In this document: piece by piece, positions 1-12,264 of the stretch
Numbering within the stretch: position 1 is the stretch's first letter
Layout of the letters: every line of letters begins with the position of its first letter
Assembly (NCBI RefSeq): GCF_018812025.1
Contig: NC_063066.1
Span: 7,993,882-8,057,881, forward strand
Length of the DNA stretch: 64,000 nt
Reading direction: 5' to 3'
DNA from: Megalobrama amblycephala
Taxonomy: Eukaryota > Chordata > Actinopteri > Cypriniformes > Xenocyprididae
Translations under genes and position numbers: made by a program
Notes under the pieces: model-generated
Database searches by the model: none
The model's input: the letters and a program-made list of their open reading frames with translations, nothing else
Told to the model about the DNA's origin: nothing

Positions 1-410
1 CAATTGTACATACTTTTATAATGGCTAATATTGTTTATTTAAATATTTATTTTTCAATAATTTTTTTTTTTTTAAATAACATGTTAAGAAAGGGTCCATT
101 AGTGATTGTGATTACGTCTTCAGTGAAAGTTACATTATTGCGCCAGTAGATGGCAGCAAAGACTTTTATATTGAAAGGGAACGAAACAAGGCTATAAACA
201 AGGACATTGTTTTTACTTTAAACAACACCTTATAAGACGCAACTTACAAATGAATTGACTAGCTCTGTCATGGGAAATCCCCTTAACTGTTAAAAGGACA
301 AAGACAAAGTCAAACTGATTTTGTGATTATTAGTATAAGATTTACCTAAAGAATATCAGCTAGATGCAGGTAATGCACCCGCATAGTTGATCTCTCTCTC
401 TCATAATACA

Positions 411-540
411 TAAGCAATATCACACGAGTAGCCATGCGATATCACGGCTGTGATTTGGCCGTAGGCCAAGTGTCGTAGGTAATCACAGCCGTGATGATAT
501 AGAACCATATCGCACGGCTACGTGTGTGGTATTGTGTTTA
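411..540. mobile_element. Small palindromic MITE
   Basis: Inverted ends at 415-442 and 507-534 share ATATC(A/G)CACG-GTAGCC-TGCGATAT. Inside them a second perfect pair occurs: ATCACGGCTGTGATT at 441-455 and its complement at 481-495. The whole 130 bp could fold into one hairpin. Confidence 0.65.
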
Positions 541-796
541 TAAAACAGTTCGAGAGTACAAGTGTGTAAATAAATACTAATAAAAAAATGGAGTGTCTTT
601 AAAAACCCTCTTTTGTTCAAAACTACTTCCTCCCGCCACAGATTCAAATCTCAAGTTGACAGTTTAACAGTAGAGCCCAAGCCTCCGTTACTAATTATAT
701 GACATCACTTCAGAACTAGTAATGAAGGGACGTTGAGTCATATTATTATTAGTTGTATTATGTAGAGTAGAACATATATGTATATTGATATAGAGC

Positions 797-829
797 GATA
801 TCGCATGGCTACTCATGTGATATTGCTTA
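797..829. repeat. Isolated terminal inverted repeat of the 411-540 MITE family
   Basis: These 33 bp are the reverse complement of 411-443 with one mismatch (GATATCGCATGGCTACTC core). It is either the far end of a 420-bp composite or a solo end of a second copy. Confidence 0.65.
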
Positions 830-1234
830 TATAAATATAAATATATAATTAATAAAAAAATGAAAGGCTTTTGTAGAGGGCACAAAAGCAAGACAAAAAT
901 ACTAATAATGCATGGCTCATGTGGGCTTCTGTACATGGTGCTATGGACTTGAAATATACGTATTGCAGTCATTACCATGTAAATTAATCAATGCTGCTTA
1001 TTCAATAAACACATGAACAAACTTAGCTGTGATTCAAGAAATCTCTAGCTTTTTAAGCCATATTGTTAGTCTGTTTTCTGCTTTTTTATCTGGGAGCAAC
1101 ATCAGACGTGCACTGCTGCAAGGGAACCTGGTAGCCTGAGGATCTTGCTATTCCCCCTATTTAAAAAATGTAACGTTCTGTGGTGGTACAGGATCGGATG
1201 GTGTCAAATGGAAATACAATGGTGCTTTGATATA

Positions 1235-1610
1235 CACTACTGTTCATAAGTTTGAGGTATTTAAAAAAAAAAAACTGTTATTCAGCATATTTGCATTAAA
1301 TTGTTCGAAATGCTTAAAAGTAAAGACATTCATAATGTTACAAAAGATAATTGCTGTTATTTTATACTTTCTATTCATTAAAGAATACTGGGGGAAAATC
1401 TGTATCATGGTTTTCACAAAAATATTTAGCAGCACTTACTGTTGTCATAGATAATAACAAGTAATGGCTGCTGAAAATTCAGCTTTGACATCAATGAGAT
1501 AAATTACATTTTTAAAAAATTATTAAAATAGTAAACAGTTAAATGCAGCCTTGGTGACTTTTTTTAAAAAAAAAACATCATCCTGACCCCAAACCTTTGA
1601 ATCGCGGTGT
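1235..1610. mobile_element. Family D element, degenerate
   Basis: The left end CACTACTGTTCATAAGTTTG and right end CCCCAAACCTTTGAATCGCG are the two ends of a common teleost repeat, in inverted orientation. The interior is AT-rich and noncoding. Confidence 0.6.
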
Positions 1611-1837
1611 ATATTATGGTAGGTAATGATTAACATATTCATATATTATGATTTTGCATGATACTCCAACCTCAAGCAATATCTTACTAGTTACTACAAT
1701 GTCACATTTCAATGCACATTTCCAAAAACCATGGTCCAATGAATAAAAAATGACAATGCCAAAGTACTATTTTTGTTAATGTTTTAATTTGCCTTAAATG
1801 ATTTCAACCATGCAAACTGAAACTGATTTGAACTTAC

Positions 1838-1888
1838 CTGTGTTCATGTTGAAGATCTCTCCTTCTTGTGTCTTGATGTCAAACAGTC
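1838..1888 (-). CDS. Short internal exon of the same unidentified minus-strand gene
   Basis: This 51-bp segment has a strong acceptor (TCTTTCAG) and a consensus donor (CAG|GTAAGTTC) on the - strand. Only one frame is open; the other two hit stops. It reads GLFDIKTQEGEIFNMNT when joined to the exon at 17265-17394, whose single leftover base completes the first Gly codon. The spacing F-x-I-x(4)-G-x-I resembles the end-of-strand consensus of cadherin repeats. With 17 residues this is only a hint, and I infer no function. The gene continues out of the window on the left. The 15-kb intron between the two exons holds most of the transposon nest. Confidence 0.55.
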
Positions 1889-2715
1889 CTGAAAGACATA
1901 TCATTAAGAATCAGTCAGCAAACCCGTACTCCTGGGCAAGTAAAACATTGATTTATCCATGTGTACAGCATTTATGAGCGCAGGTAGTGTGGTATTGGCG
2001 TCCCATCTCTCCCCGGCACGCTAGCATGCTAGCAAGTGTCTAATGTGGCTGGTTAACATCCCTCTTGGGATATGAGGCCCTGGAGTGAAAGGTGATACAA
2101 GCCTGGCGTTTCAGCTCAGAAACACGCAGCGCGGTATCAAAATACACACCATACATACACATATATCCTCACGCATTCTCTAATCTTACACATGACCACT
2201 TTTGGTGTGTCAGAGCTTAACAACTCTTTGAGTTCGCTGCCAGCAATATACAGCAGTCACACACTAGTAGGGGGGCTATTGTAACTAATTAAACCCCTGT
2301 TTAGTTTGACCTAGATTGCTAATTTTTCAGTGATGGATTAACAGCTCATGTGACCCTACTCCGAAAATATCTCACTTATTTTAGCACAAGCTGAATATTT
2401 CAGGGATGGTCTATGATAGGAACACTGTCATTTAATCACATTATTACATTACTTAACTCATCGGCAAAGGCAAAGCGCTGCAAATATGCCAGATAGGAGA
2501 CACCATGAGCGTGTGCTCATGTGCAAGACGCATGTCAAGCTTTCAGAGTGCCTCGGCAGGCACGTGTGCCACTTGTCACACATGTAGACCACCCGTCGCT
2601 CAACGCGCAAAGTGTGCTGCACCTGAGACCATCCTTTGACAGCGGTATCCCGGTATGCTATGCATTCACAGGTCATGACAAGAGAAAGGCATTCAAATTT
2701 GCTATTCTAAACCTT
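1889..2715. other. Noncoding stretch, nothing recognised
   Basis: Intronic to the minus-strand gene if the exon at 1838-1888 is real. The part at 2460-2700 is richer in GC (CGTGTGCC, CCGTCGCTCAACGCGC) than its flanks and could be a conserved noncoding segment. I see no repeat family or gene. Confidence 0.3.
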
Positions 2716-3088
2716 TTAAAGGGATAAATTAAATATCTGTCATCATTTACTCACCTTCATGCCATTCCAGAACTTTATTTCTTCCATAGATCACAAAGGC
2801 AGAGTGTTGATGCAGTTATTTTCCATGTATTGAATGTGTGAATTTGTCAAAAATGACAAAAAGCACCATTAAAGTATCATAACAGTAGTCCATCAGAAAT
2901 ATATTTCAAGAATATGCTCATATTCAGATTTGCTGTGTTGCAATCAGTTAAGTGTCATTTCGCATCTTATTAATATGTAATTGTATATTTTCATTTTCAT
3001 TTTAGTTCAAGTTTTACTAATTTTACTAGGTTATGTGCTTCTGTCATTTCAATTGTTAATTTAGTATTTCTATTTAGCTTTATATATA

Positions 3089-3140
<52 letters not shown>

Positions 3141-3435
3141 TTATATTTTATTGCAGCTTGATTTCAATTAACAAACAATATTTTTAATAGCTTTGTTAGT
3201 TAACATTAACAAGACTGATACCAAGTCTTTTCCTCACAAAGCTATTGTATGACTTCAGAATATTTCAAATGTAGTATATGAGTCATAAGGACCACTTTCA
3301 CTGTGATTATTGTCATTTTTTAAGCTTAACTGCCCCTGTTCACCATTCACTTTTATTTTATGAAAAAAGCAGTGTCAACATCATCCTGCTAAACTTCCAC
3401 AGAAAAAGATATTTGAAGGTGAAATATCTCTTTAA
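2716..3435. mobile_element. Family A-related element
   Basis: The left end is TTAAAGGGATAAATT followed by CTGTCATCATTTACTCACC. The right end, GGTGAAATATCTCTTTAA, is its degenerate inverse. A (TA)n tract lies inside. No coding capacity. Confidence 0.45.
3094..3139. repeat. (TA)n microsatellite
   Basis: An uninterrupted TA run of 46 bp. Confidence 0.95.
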
Positions 3436-4322
3436 AAGAGTTTGTAAATTCTAAAAAAAAAAAAAAAAGAAAAAAGTGTCATACATTGTATCATCAGTAC
3501 TGTATAAAGGTAAATAAATAATCACCTTCTGCCCTTAATAAAGCATTGAGCCAAACAGAATTGCTGTGTCTCATTAAAAAACAGACCCAGAGGTCATCCT
3601 CAAAATAAATCTTCAGACACCACAGCCAGTAAATCTGGTTAAAAACACAAGGGAGTTTTGCCTGTGACACCACTGGACTTTGGTAAATCACAGGTTGTAA
3701 TGACCTGTCAGCAGTAAATGAGGAAAAGATTATGATATCGGATTTCAAGAGTGTAGACTTGTGGCGACAGAACAGCTGGAGGGGAAGGGAGCTGGACACT
3801 TGCCTCAGAAATGGACATAGCTCCACATTTATATTCATGAGCAGGGCTCACACTGGTCATTTACTTAGGAATCATTCTGTCGGGGAACGTCATGGACAGC
3901 CAAGTCAATAGAACACGTTAATTTCCATTGCCATTAATATTTCAATGCGCTCGTCGAATAAATAGTGCCACCAAGAAAATGCTCCTTCAGTAAACATGAA
4001 GGCTCCTAAACTCCAGTTTATGCTGAAAATGAATTTAAAATGCAAGAAGACTGAGCATACATATCAGAATAAGTAACAGGGTAATATGCAAATTAAAATT
4101 TGCAGAGCGTGAATTTACATTCACAATACCTTCAATTTTTATAACATGACCTGTTTATAAAGACAGCATAGCTAGTGGTAAATATTGTAGATGGGACTTG
4201 ATTTTATCCCTCATCAAGATTTCTAAAATTTAATATTACTGGTTAATATTATTTATCTCCATCTTTGTTATGTCAGCACAAAAGAAACATAGTTGCTGCA
4301 GAGGCGGAGAAAATTATAACAT
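3436..4322. other. AT-rich noncoding stretch
   Basis: Contains a poly-A tract at about 3453-3468 and a spurious 114-codon - strand open frame with no family resemblance. Nothing else recognised. Confidence 0.3.
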
Positions 4323-4864
4323 TATAAAGGAATTAAAATTCTGTCACAATTTACGCACCCTCATGTTTTGAGCCATACTCATAACTTTCTTTGTTTGTGG
4401 AACAGAAAATTAGGTCATTTAATGAATATGCAGTAAGGTGAATTCTATTCAAAGGACCTTGTAACATTATTTTCTAATTGTTTTGATTGATTTAGGTGAA
4501 AAACAATCCACAATTTCAAGAGTGAAATCATACTGACCGCCGTTGCTCTCCTGTGCGCCATTTTGCACTCCAGTCCAGTAGGTGGCAGAAACTAACCTTT
4601 TACATGCATAGAAGTGCCAGAAGAAGCAGATAAAGATTTTTGCCACCTACCAAACTTGAACGGTCTACAGGAGATTAATGGCAGCCGCCACAATTTTACT
4701 CTTAAGATTTATGAAATATTAGGTAATTTTTTCACAAGCTCACAGAGATGGGTTATTTTTCTCAGTTTGTGTTCCACAGAAGAATCAAAGTCATATACAT
4801 TTGGGACAGCATGAGGATGAGTAAATGATGAGAATTTTTTTTTATTTTTGGATGGACTATCACT
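4323..4864. mobile_element. Family A foldback element
   Basis: The left arm (AAAATTCTGTCACAATTTAC, then CACCCTCATG) is mirrored by a right arm (CAGCATGAGGATGAGTAAAT) ending in CTATCACT and TTAA at 4865-4868. The inner sequence has no coding capacity. Confidence 0.7.
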
Positions 4865-5240
4865 TTAAAGCGGTCATGAGAACTCAAAATTTGCCTTGAT
4901 CTTTTGACATATCTTTGTACCATTACAATCTCCTGCAAGTTTAATTCCTTATCATAAACAAAGCATTTATTTAATCAAGCTCCAAAAATGTAATTTGTCT
5001 ATGACTGCTTCTAGAGCAAGGCATCGACGAATAGTTACACATCATCGCACCATAAGCCCCGCCCACTGGCATTCAGTCGCTTAATGGTTGAAATTTGCCT
5101 ACACTGGATGTGAGTGTAATGTCCAAAGCAAATAGAACACATTATAATCACAATAATGAGTAGATCGTTATAACTGTTTCCTATGCAATGCCTTTATTAG
5201 CATTATAAGTGAACCTCAGGAAAAATACGACCCCTTCAAA
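4865..5240. mobile_element. Possible TTAA-flanked MITE
   Basis: Starts at the same TTAA that ends the preceding element, with AAAGCGGTCATGAGAACTC. The right end near 5230 (ATACGACCCCTT) is only weakly complementary. The segment GCCCCGCCCACT is typical of fish nonautonomous DNA elements. Confidence 0.3.
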
Positions 5241-6574
5241 TTTTGATTTTACAATGTTTGTAAACACAACCTAAGACATTTCTTAGGTTAACAAAATATA
5301 GACTTGAACTGTTTGTACATGCCTGGCACCATGTGATCATGTTGTTCTGCTTTGATGGCTTATTTATAGTCCGATTTGTCAGACTTCTGCGTAAGAACTG
5401 GACACATGCCATTTTCACCTCAGCCTAAAAGCCTTTTACCAGAAGTTAGAGATGAAACCATGTTATGAATCTTCATGAGTATTGCTCAAGTGCCAGGACA
5501 GAATAAGATTAAAATCAGCTATGCTGCCAATTAAGAGCTAAGAGAGGGCTGAAGGCATTAATGGATTCAGTCTTAACATTTATTAGTCTGTTTATTTGTA
5601 ATGAATTATTCAATGTTCAAAGGCCAGAAGTTTTTAGAGGCTGTAATTTACTATCTTCAAAGCAGCTTTATGCACTCTACTTATGCAAACATTATTTAGA
5701 TTTACAGATATATGTATGCAGATAAATGCAAGCCACACAGCCAGGCTTATGCTGCAAGCATATAGTTTAGAGGGACTCTGCTTCTCCAAAAGTTATAAGA
5801 AGATCAGCTTTATAGATGATAAAACATCACAATACTTTTAGTGATGTTAGTTTAAGTTCAAATTTAAGAGCATAATCAGAAAACATCATGAAAATAAAGC
5901 TGAAACATCAGCTCTAAATGGAATGTCCTTCCACAGAATGCAGATATTTTTTGTTCCGGATACTTTAGTGTCCATAATGAGATAACAGTAATTGCATTCT
6001 CTTTGAAAGCTATGGATTACGCTGATGCTTAACCTGCTGGAGATTCTATTATGGATGTCTTGAAATAGATGTTCTCAGAAGAACAATTTAATGGATGCAT
6101 TATGGCTCCTGCCTTTCCTGACAGTCAAAACATAACATCTGTGTAATGTGCTCTCTCAAATCCCCAAAGTAAGACACTAATATGCTGGATATGCTGCTTG
6201 TATTCTCCAAAATAGGAAGAATTTCTTGCTTTTCATCAGGGATTTCCCAAACAGGCTATTTATATTAGCATCTCAGTCAGGACACAACAAGTTCTATGTT
6301 CTCCTAAATGGTAACTTCTGAATCACAATTACGTTAAGTTGGGAACTATGCATGTTTGCTGCTGTGCTTTCCATTTGATGCAATGAGTCCCACACATATT
6401 TTCTAAAACCTCAGATAATTGCTTAAATTGTTCCCATGTGTTTTAGGAGTATAATTTCATTTCTAAATCTAGCTCCTAATGCAACATGGCTGTGTAGTAC
6501 TCGAATGGAGTATCTAAGAGTGACCAGAAGAAATAAATGATAAAGCTTTTTAAAAAACAGCTATGTTGTTATAC
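5241..6574. other. AT-rich noncoding stretch
   Basis: No gene, repeat family or RNA gene recognised. It lies in the putative 15-kb intron of the minus-strand gene. Confidence 0.3.
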
Positions 6575-6740
6575 TGTATGAAAGCTGCATTTATTTGATA
6601 TTTTAAAATGTAATTTATTCCTGTAATGGCAAAGCTAAATTTTCAGCAGCCACAACTCCAGTCTTCAGTTTGCTTTTTTAAACAGGATTTATTTAAATTT
6701 TTTAACAATGTAAAAGTCTTCGCTGTTACTTTCGATCAAT
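6575..6740. mobile_element. Family D fragment
   Basis: Contains TGTAATTTATTCCTGTAATG, then GCAAAGCT and CTCCAGTCTTCAG, the same core as the arms of the long foldback at 25448-26448. Confidence 0.6.
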
Positions 6741-6857
6741 TTCATTCTATATGTTCAATGGATTACGTTCAGTGAAATGTATCATTTTTCCTGGGAAATA
6801 ACAGATGAAATATTCAATAGCTTTTTGTATCCAAGAAATTAAAATATAGAAATCGTG

Positions 6858-7180
6858 GGTAACATTTTACGATAAGGTCTCATTTGTTAACATTAGTTAA
6901 TGTATTAACTAACATGAACTAACAATGAGCAGTACATTTGTTACAGTATTTATTCATCTTTGCTAATGTTAGTTCATAAAAATACAGTCGTTCATTACTT
7001 GATCATGTTAGCTAACAGTGCATTAACTGTTAATAAATGCAACTTTTGATTTTAATAATGTGTTAGTAAATGTTGAATTTAACAGTAACTAAGCTGTAGA
7101 AGTACTGTTCATTCTTAGTTCATGTTTACTAAAGAAGTTAACTAATGATAACTAATGAAACCTTATTGTAAAGTGTTACC
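6858..7180. mobile_element. Family C MITE
   Basis: Ends GGTAACATTTTACGATAAGG and CCTTATTGTAAAGTGTTACC are inverted repeats. The interior consists of repeated TTAGTTAATG/AACTAACAT motifs. About 323 bp, noncoding. Confidence 0.8.
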
Positions 7181-8284
7181 AAATTGTCTTTCAAAAATAA
7201 ATAAATATTCACTGGACTAAAAAGTGTGACAACTTGACCTGGTCTCCACTAAATGATAAAGACGGATAAGAGTAATAGATCAGAGTTGAGCAAAACATAA
7301 AGCCTTGCTGTTGTTCATGCAACTTTGAGTGAGTCACAATCCAAATATGGCATGGGCCATTTCTGGTCGAGGACTGTGAGTCTACATGTTTCCCACTGGG
7401 GTTAAATGACTGTGCAAAGTGCATAGCACATGATCTTTCAACAAGTAAAGAGATTGAATTAAAAGAGCCCCTTGTGATTAGCACGTTTGTGCCAAAAAGT
7501 GTTCACTGGCATCCATGTGAGTGTGAGAAGTTAGATATTGTCTAGCCGTGCCGACGAGAGGAGGATATTGGGACATCTGCCAAAACTTGAGTGTCTCTGC
7601 TGTGATCCAGCTGGTGGAATCAGCAGGTGCCCTTGAGGGGTCACGCGGGAAACAGATTCGTCGGCAACGTCTCAGTCGGACACTTAACATTTGAACAGCT
7701 AAAGATTGAGAGCCACACTAAAGGATCAGAGTTTAAGAGCTTCCAGGAAGATTCATGTTTGGCTACAGTAGTTACTTATTTTGTTCCTTTATGGAATTCA
7801 AAGCATGTCTTCAAGATAAGCTTGGACTGCTGTTAAAAGCTGACAGTAAAAATCTCAGATAAGATTTAAGGGAGTCTATTAATAGTAAGTCAAATGATTT
7901 CAAAAACCGTTAAATGCACATTCTGGGTTCAATGCAAGTTATGCTCAATCAACAGCATTTGTAGCATAATGTTGATAAAAACAAAATAATTTCAACTCAT
8001 CCCTTATTTTCCTCAGGGAAAAAAATTGAAGACAGTGAATGGGCCAAATTTTAAAAGCAGAAATGAGAAGCTAATTATTTAATGAAAGCAGTTACATTAA
8101 AAACTTTTATTTGAGCTGTAAAGTTGTTTAAATCATTTTTACAGTTTTTTTTTTTTTTTATTCAGGTTTATGGTGTTGAGTTCTCATAACAACAAAGTTT
8201 TAAAATTGCATAGAACTTTAAACAGCAAAGAGACTTTTTTCCCACTAATATCATGTTAACACATTTTGTTGACATCTTATGGAG
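7181..8284. other. Noncoding stretch with one possible repeat end
   Basis: Short open frames on both strands at 7209-7836 overlap and show no family features. From about 7909, TTAAATGCACATTCTGGGTT and GCATAATGTTGAT look like the end of another TTAA element, but no partner end was found. Confidence 0.3.
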
Positions 8285-9738
8285 TTTTATTTATTTATCC
8301 TAAACTTCAGTGAACATACATAGGTCAGTCAAATTTGGTAAACAGAAGCCCAAGCATACTTGCTTGTTTGTGCTTTTACAAGAGCCAATGAGATTTGTTC
8401 TCGTGAATCAAGTTAGTAGGGTTAAACTTCCATTTACCATATATGAGTGCTCCATGTTTGTTCGTTGATCAATGTTTATACATGAATAAGAGACTAAATT
8501 AAAGGGTTAGTTCACCCAAAAAATGAAAATTCTGTCATTAATTACTCACCCTCATGTCGTTCCACACCCATAAGACCTTCGTTCATCTTCGGAACACAAA
8601 TTAAGATATTTTTGATGAAATCCGAGAGGTATATGACTCGTCCATACACAGCAATTTAACAACCACTTTCAAGGTCCAGAAAGGTACTAAAGACATCTTT
8701 AAAACAGTCGACTGTTTACATTCAGTACTTCCAGGTTCTACGTCAGAACGGCAGAGGCAGAGGCAATTCACATGAGCAGCACGATGCTGACGCAGAACCT
8801 GGAAGCGCTGGACGTAAACAGCGTATGAGAATGACACAGAAGAGAAGATATTGTTGAATAAAGTTGATATTTTTGTTTTGTTGTCGCTTCATAAAATTAA
8901 GGTTGAACCACTGAAGTCACATTAAAGGTGCCCTAGAATCAAAAATTGAATTTACCTCGGCATAGTTGAATAACAAAAGTTCAGTACATGGAAATGACAT
9001 GCAGTGAGTCTCAAACTCCATTGTTTCCTCCTTCTTATATAAATCTAATTTGTTTAAGCCATCTCCGAAGAACAGGCGAATCTCAACATAACACCGTTAC
9101 GTAACAGTCAGGATCATTAATATGTATGACCCCAATATTTGCATATGCCAGCCCATGTTCAATGCATTACACAAGGGCTGGACGTCTGGATCTGTGCACA
9201 GCTGAATCATCAGACTAGGTAAGCAAGCAAGAACAATAGAGAAAAATGGCAGATGGAGCAATAATAACTGACATGATCCATAATTACATGATATTTTTAG
9301 TTATATTTGTGAATTGTCTTTCTAAATGTTTCGTTAGCATGTTGCTAATGTACTGTTAAATGTGGTTAAAGTTACCATTGTTTATTACCGTATTCACGGA
9401 GACAAGAGCCGTCGCTATTTTCATTTTTAAACACTTGCAGTCTGTATAATGAATAAACACAACTTCATTCTTTATAAATCTCTCCAACAGTGTAGCATTA
9501 GCCGTTAGCCATGGAGCACTATCAAACTCATTCAGAATCAAATGTAAACATCCAAATAAATACTATACTCACATGATTCGATCCATGCACGCAGCATGCA
9601 TGACGAACATCTTGTAAAGATCCATTTAGCTGTGTGAACTTTGTAAATGCACTGTATAACTGCACTTATAGTCGAGACCTCGGGGGGCAGGGAGCGCGTG
9701 ATTTAAAGGGGCCGCAGGATGAATCGGTGCATAGTTAA

Positions 9739-12264
9739 AGGTGCCCTAGATTATTTTTTTAAAAGATGTAATATAAGTCTAAGGTGTCCCCTGAATGTGT
9801 CTGTGAAGTTTCAGATCAAAATACCCCATAGATTTTTTTTATTAATTTTTTTAACTGCCCATTTGGGGCATCATTATAAACGCGCCGATTTTATGCTGCG
9901 GCCCCTTTAACTCCCTGAGGTCTAAAAACGCGCCGGCGCGTTTTGCAGGTTTTTTTTCACATTGCAGCAAAACAGACTTAAAATACTCTGTCATTTGTTG
10001 TCATAGAGACATAAGTAATACATCAATTGAAACTATAGAATATTTCCTTTTATTTGTATACACTCAGAGTAAAAACAAAATGTTATGCTTTTGTAAAATA
10101 AAGAAAACTAACATGATGCGTGATCTCTCATCTCCCTCTGAACGAAGTCCAATCTGATAGTTCTCAGAAAATGAACTGTAACTTAGTGAATACTACTGAC
10201 AAAAGAATTACACTTATGTCTAAAGAAACGTTGAAATGTCAGGTTTTAAATCGTGTAAGTCAAATCGAAAACAAACCTTCTGTGTTTATGTAATCTGTAT
10301 GAAAAGAGAGCCATGTCAGAAGTCCGTGATTCAGCTCATTATCCGCTAATGCGGCCACGCCCACGGAGCCAGCGCTATTCACAGGCAAATTCAGAGACAA
10401 CACATGCATTCATCATCTCAATCGTGTATTTATTGCCTTGAAAATTGTTTATCTGGATGAAAAAGCCATGGTTAGCGATCTCTGGAAGACATGCAGTAAA
10501 TTCCTGTTTGTTTTCTTCTATTGATAAGTTTTAAGTGAGTTTTTGTTTCTTTACGCCCTCCGGCTGTAGTATGAATTGGTAAACACCATTCATGAATATC
10601 GTCTTCTTCTTAGGTGAATTTGTGGACTAAAATGCACAGAGCGCCCTCCGGCTGCAGTATGAATTGCAAACACCAGCGCTCATAGTAATAACAATGAATA
10701 TTAAATAAAAAATAACTCCTCTGTATAGAAAATTGACATAAACATATGAGAATCCTATATTTCTCCAAATGTGCATGCTTTTAAACTAAAAGCCTATATT
10801 CAGACTCTTTGCATCACAGAAATACATTATATTTTAAAGTATAATATAAAACCATTATTTTATATTGTAATAACATTTTCTGTATGTTTCATATACCATG
10901 ATGAGCTTGAGACATCACAGAAGTTTTTTTTCACAGCCTACCTGACTGAAATGCCTCATTAATATGCAAGTCTTTTCAGGTCATTACTATTCAATTCTTT
11001 TGTCTTCACAGGTGAGAATGAGCCATTATTCATGGAGATTCACGCCTCCTCGCATACCGTGTTTCTTGGCAAAAAGTGTCTTACAAAAACTAAATCAGTA
11101 TATTGTTATAAATGAAAGAGTAGTCAGCATAATTTTTACATAATTTTGAAGCAAAAACTCTAGTCTACAACCTTCAATACCCAAAAGTCTTGTGAACACA
11201 GATTTAATATACTTTTATTGGCCTTATATCAGTGACTTAAGTTTTTTGTTTTTTCAGTAACCACGCATAAACGTTATTCCTTCAAAAACACAAACATGTA
11301 CACACATGTTCCTCACATATTATGGTAGCCTAGTTTGTGCTGAATACAGTGTAATGACACTTGTGTCATTAATATGTTTATGAACAACTGAAAAAAGCAC
11401 AAATGTCAGGGCATGTCAAAACTTCTCCAGGCCCCAAATCAGCCTCAGACTCCAGAGGGTTAAATCCCGTGGTCCACGCCCACAGAGCTTGCGCTTGCCT
11501 TGAACAGTGCCTTAACAAAGTTTACACAGCTAATATAACCCTCAAAATGGATCTTTACAAGGTGTTCGTCATGCATGCGGTATGCATGCGTCGGATTATG
11601 TGAGTATTTTATACTGTTATATTGTTTACTTCTGATTTTGAATGAGTTTGATAGTGCTCCGTGGCTAACGGCTAATGCTACTCTGTTGGAGAGATTTATA
11701 AAGAATGAAGTTGTGTTTATGCATTATACTGACTGCAAGTGTTTAAAAATGAAAATAGCGACGGCTCTCTTGTCTCCGTGAATACAGTAAGAAACGATGG
11801 TAACTTTAACCACATTTAACAGTACATTAGCAACATGCTAACGAAACATTTAGAAAGACAGTTTACAAATATCACTAAAAATATCATGTTATCATGGATC
11901 ATGTCAGTTATTATTGCTCCATCTGCCATTTTTCGCTATTGTTCTTGCTTGCTTACCTAGTCTGATGATTTGGTTGTGCACATCCAGACGTTAATACTGG
12001 CTGCCCTTGTCTAACGCCTTTTATAATGTTGGAAACGTGGGCTGGCATATGCAAATATTGGGGGCGTACACCCCGACTGTTACGTAACAGTCGGTGTTAT
12101 GTTGAGATTCGCCTGTTCTTCGGAGGTCTTTTAAACAAATGAGATTTATATAAAAAGGAGGAAACAATGGAGTTTGAGACTCACTGTATGTCATTTCCAT
12201 GTACTGAACTCTTGTTATTTAACTATGCCAAGATAAATTCAAAAATTTTCATTCGAGGGCACCT
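9739..12264 (-). mobile_element. Family B element copy 2 (level 4 of nest)
   Basis: An inverted family B copy between AGGTGCCCTAGATTA and GAGGGCACCT, both at TTAA. It is itself split at TTAA 9907-9910 and 11460-11463. Without that insertion it is 168 + 801 = 969 bp. The two halves join at GCGGCCCC-TTAA, the same point that is continuous in the copy at 55927-56869. Confidence 0.9.
9911..11459. mobile_element. piggyBac-like nonautonomous element (level 5 of nest)
   Basis: 1,549 bp between two TTAA copies. Imperfect terminal repeats: CTCCCTGAGGTCT on the left and AGACTCCAGAGGG on the right (inverse CCCTCTGGAGTCT). TTAA targets and CCC-type ends fit the piggyBac superfamily. No transposase frame is present. 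Near the left end lies the palindrome CGCGCCGGCGCG. Confidence 0.75.

Noticed and set aside
9356..11781. Matching small open frames on opposite strands (MILNEFDSAPWLTANATLLE and kin)
   Set aside because: They fall in the inverted family B copies at the same internal position; no start context, domain or conservation beyond the repeat.
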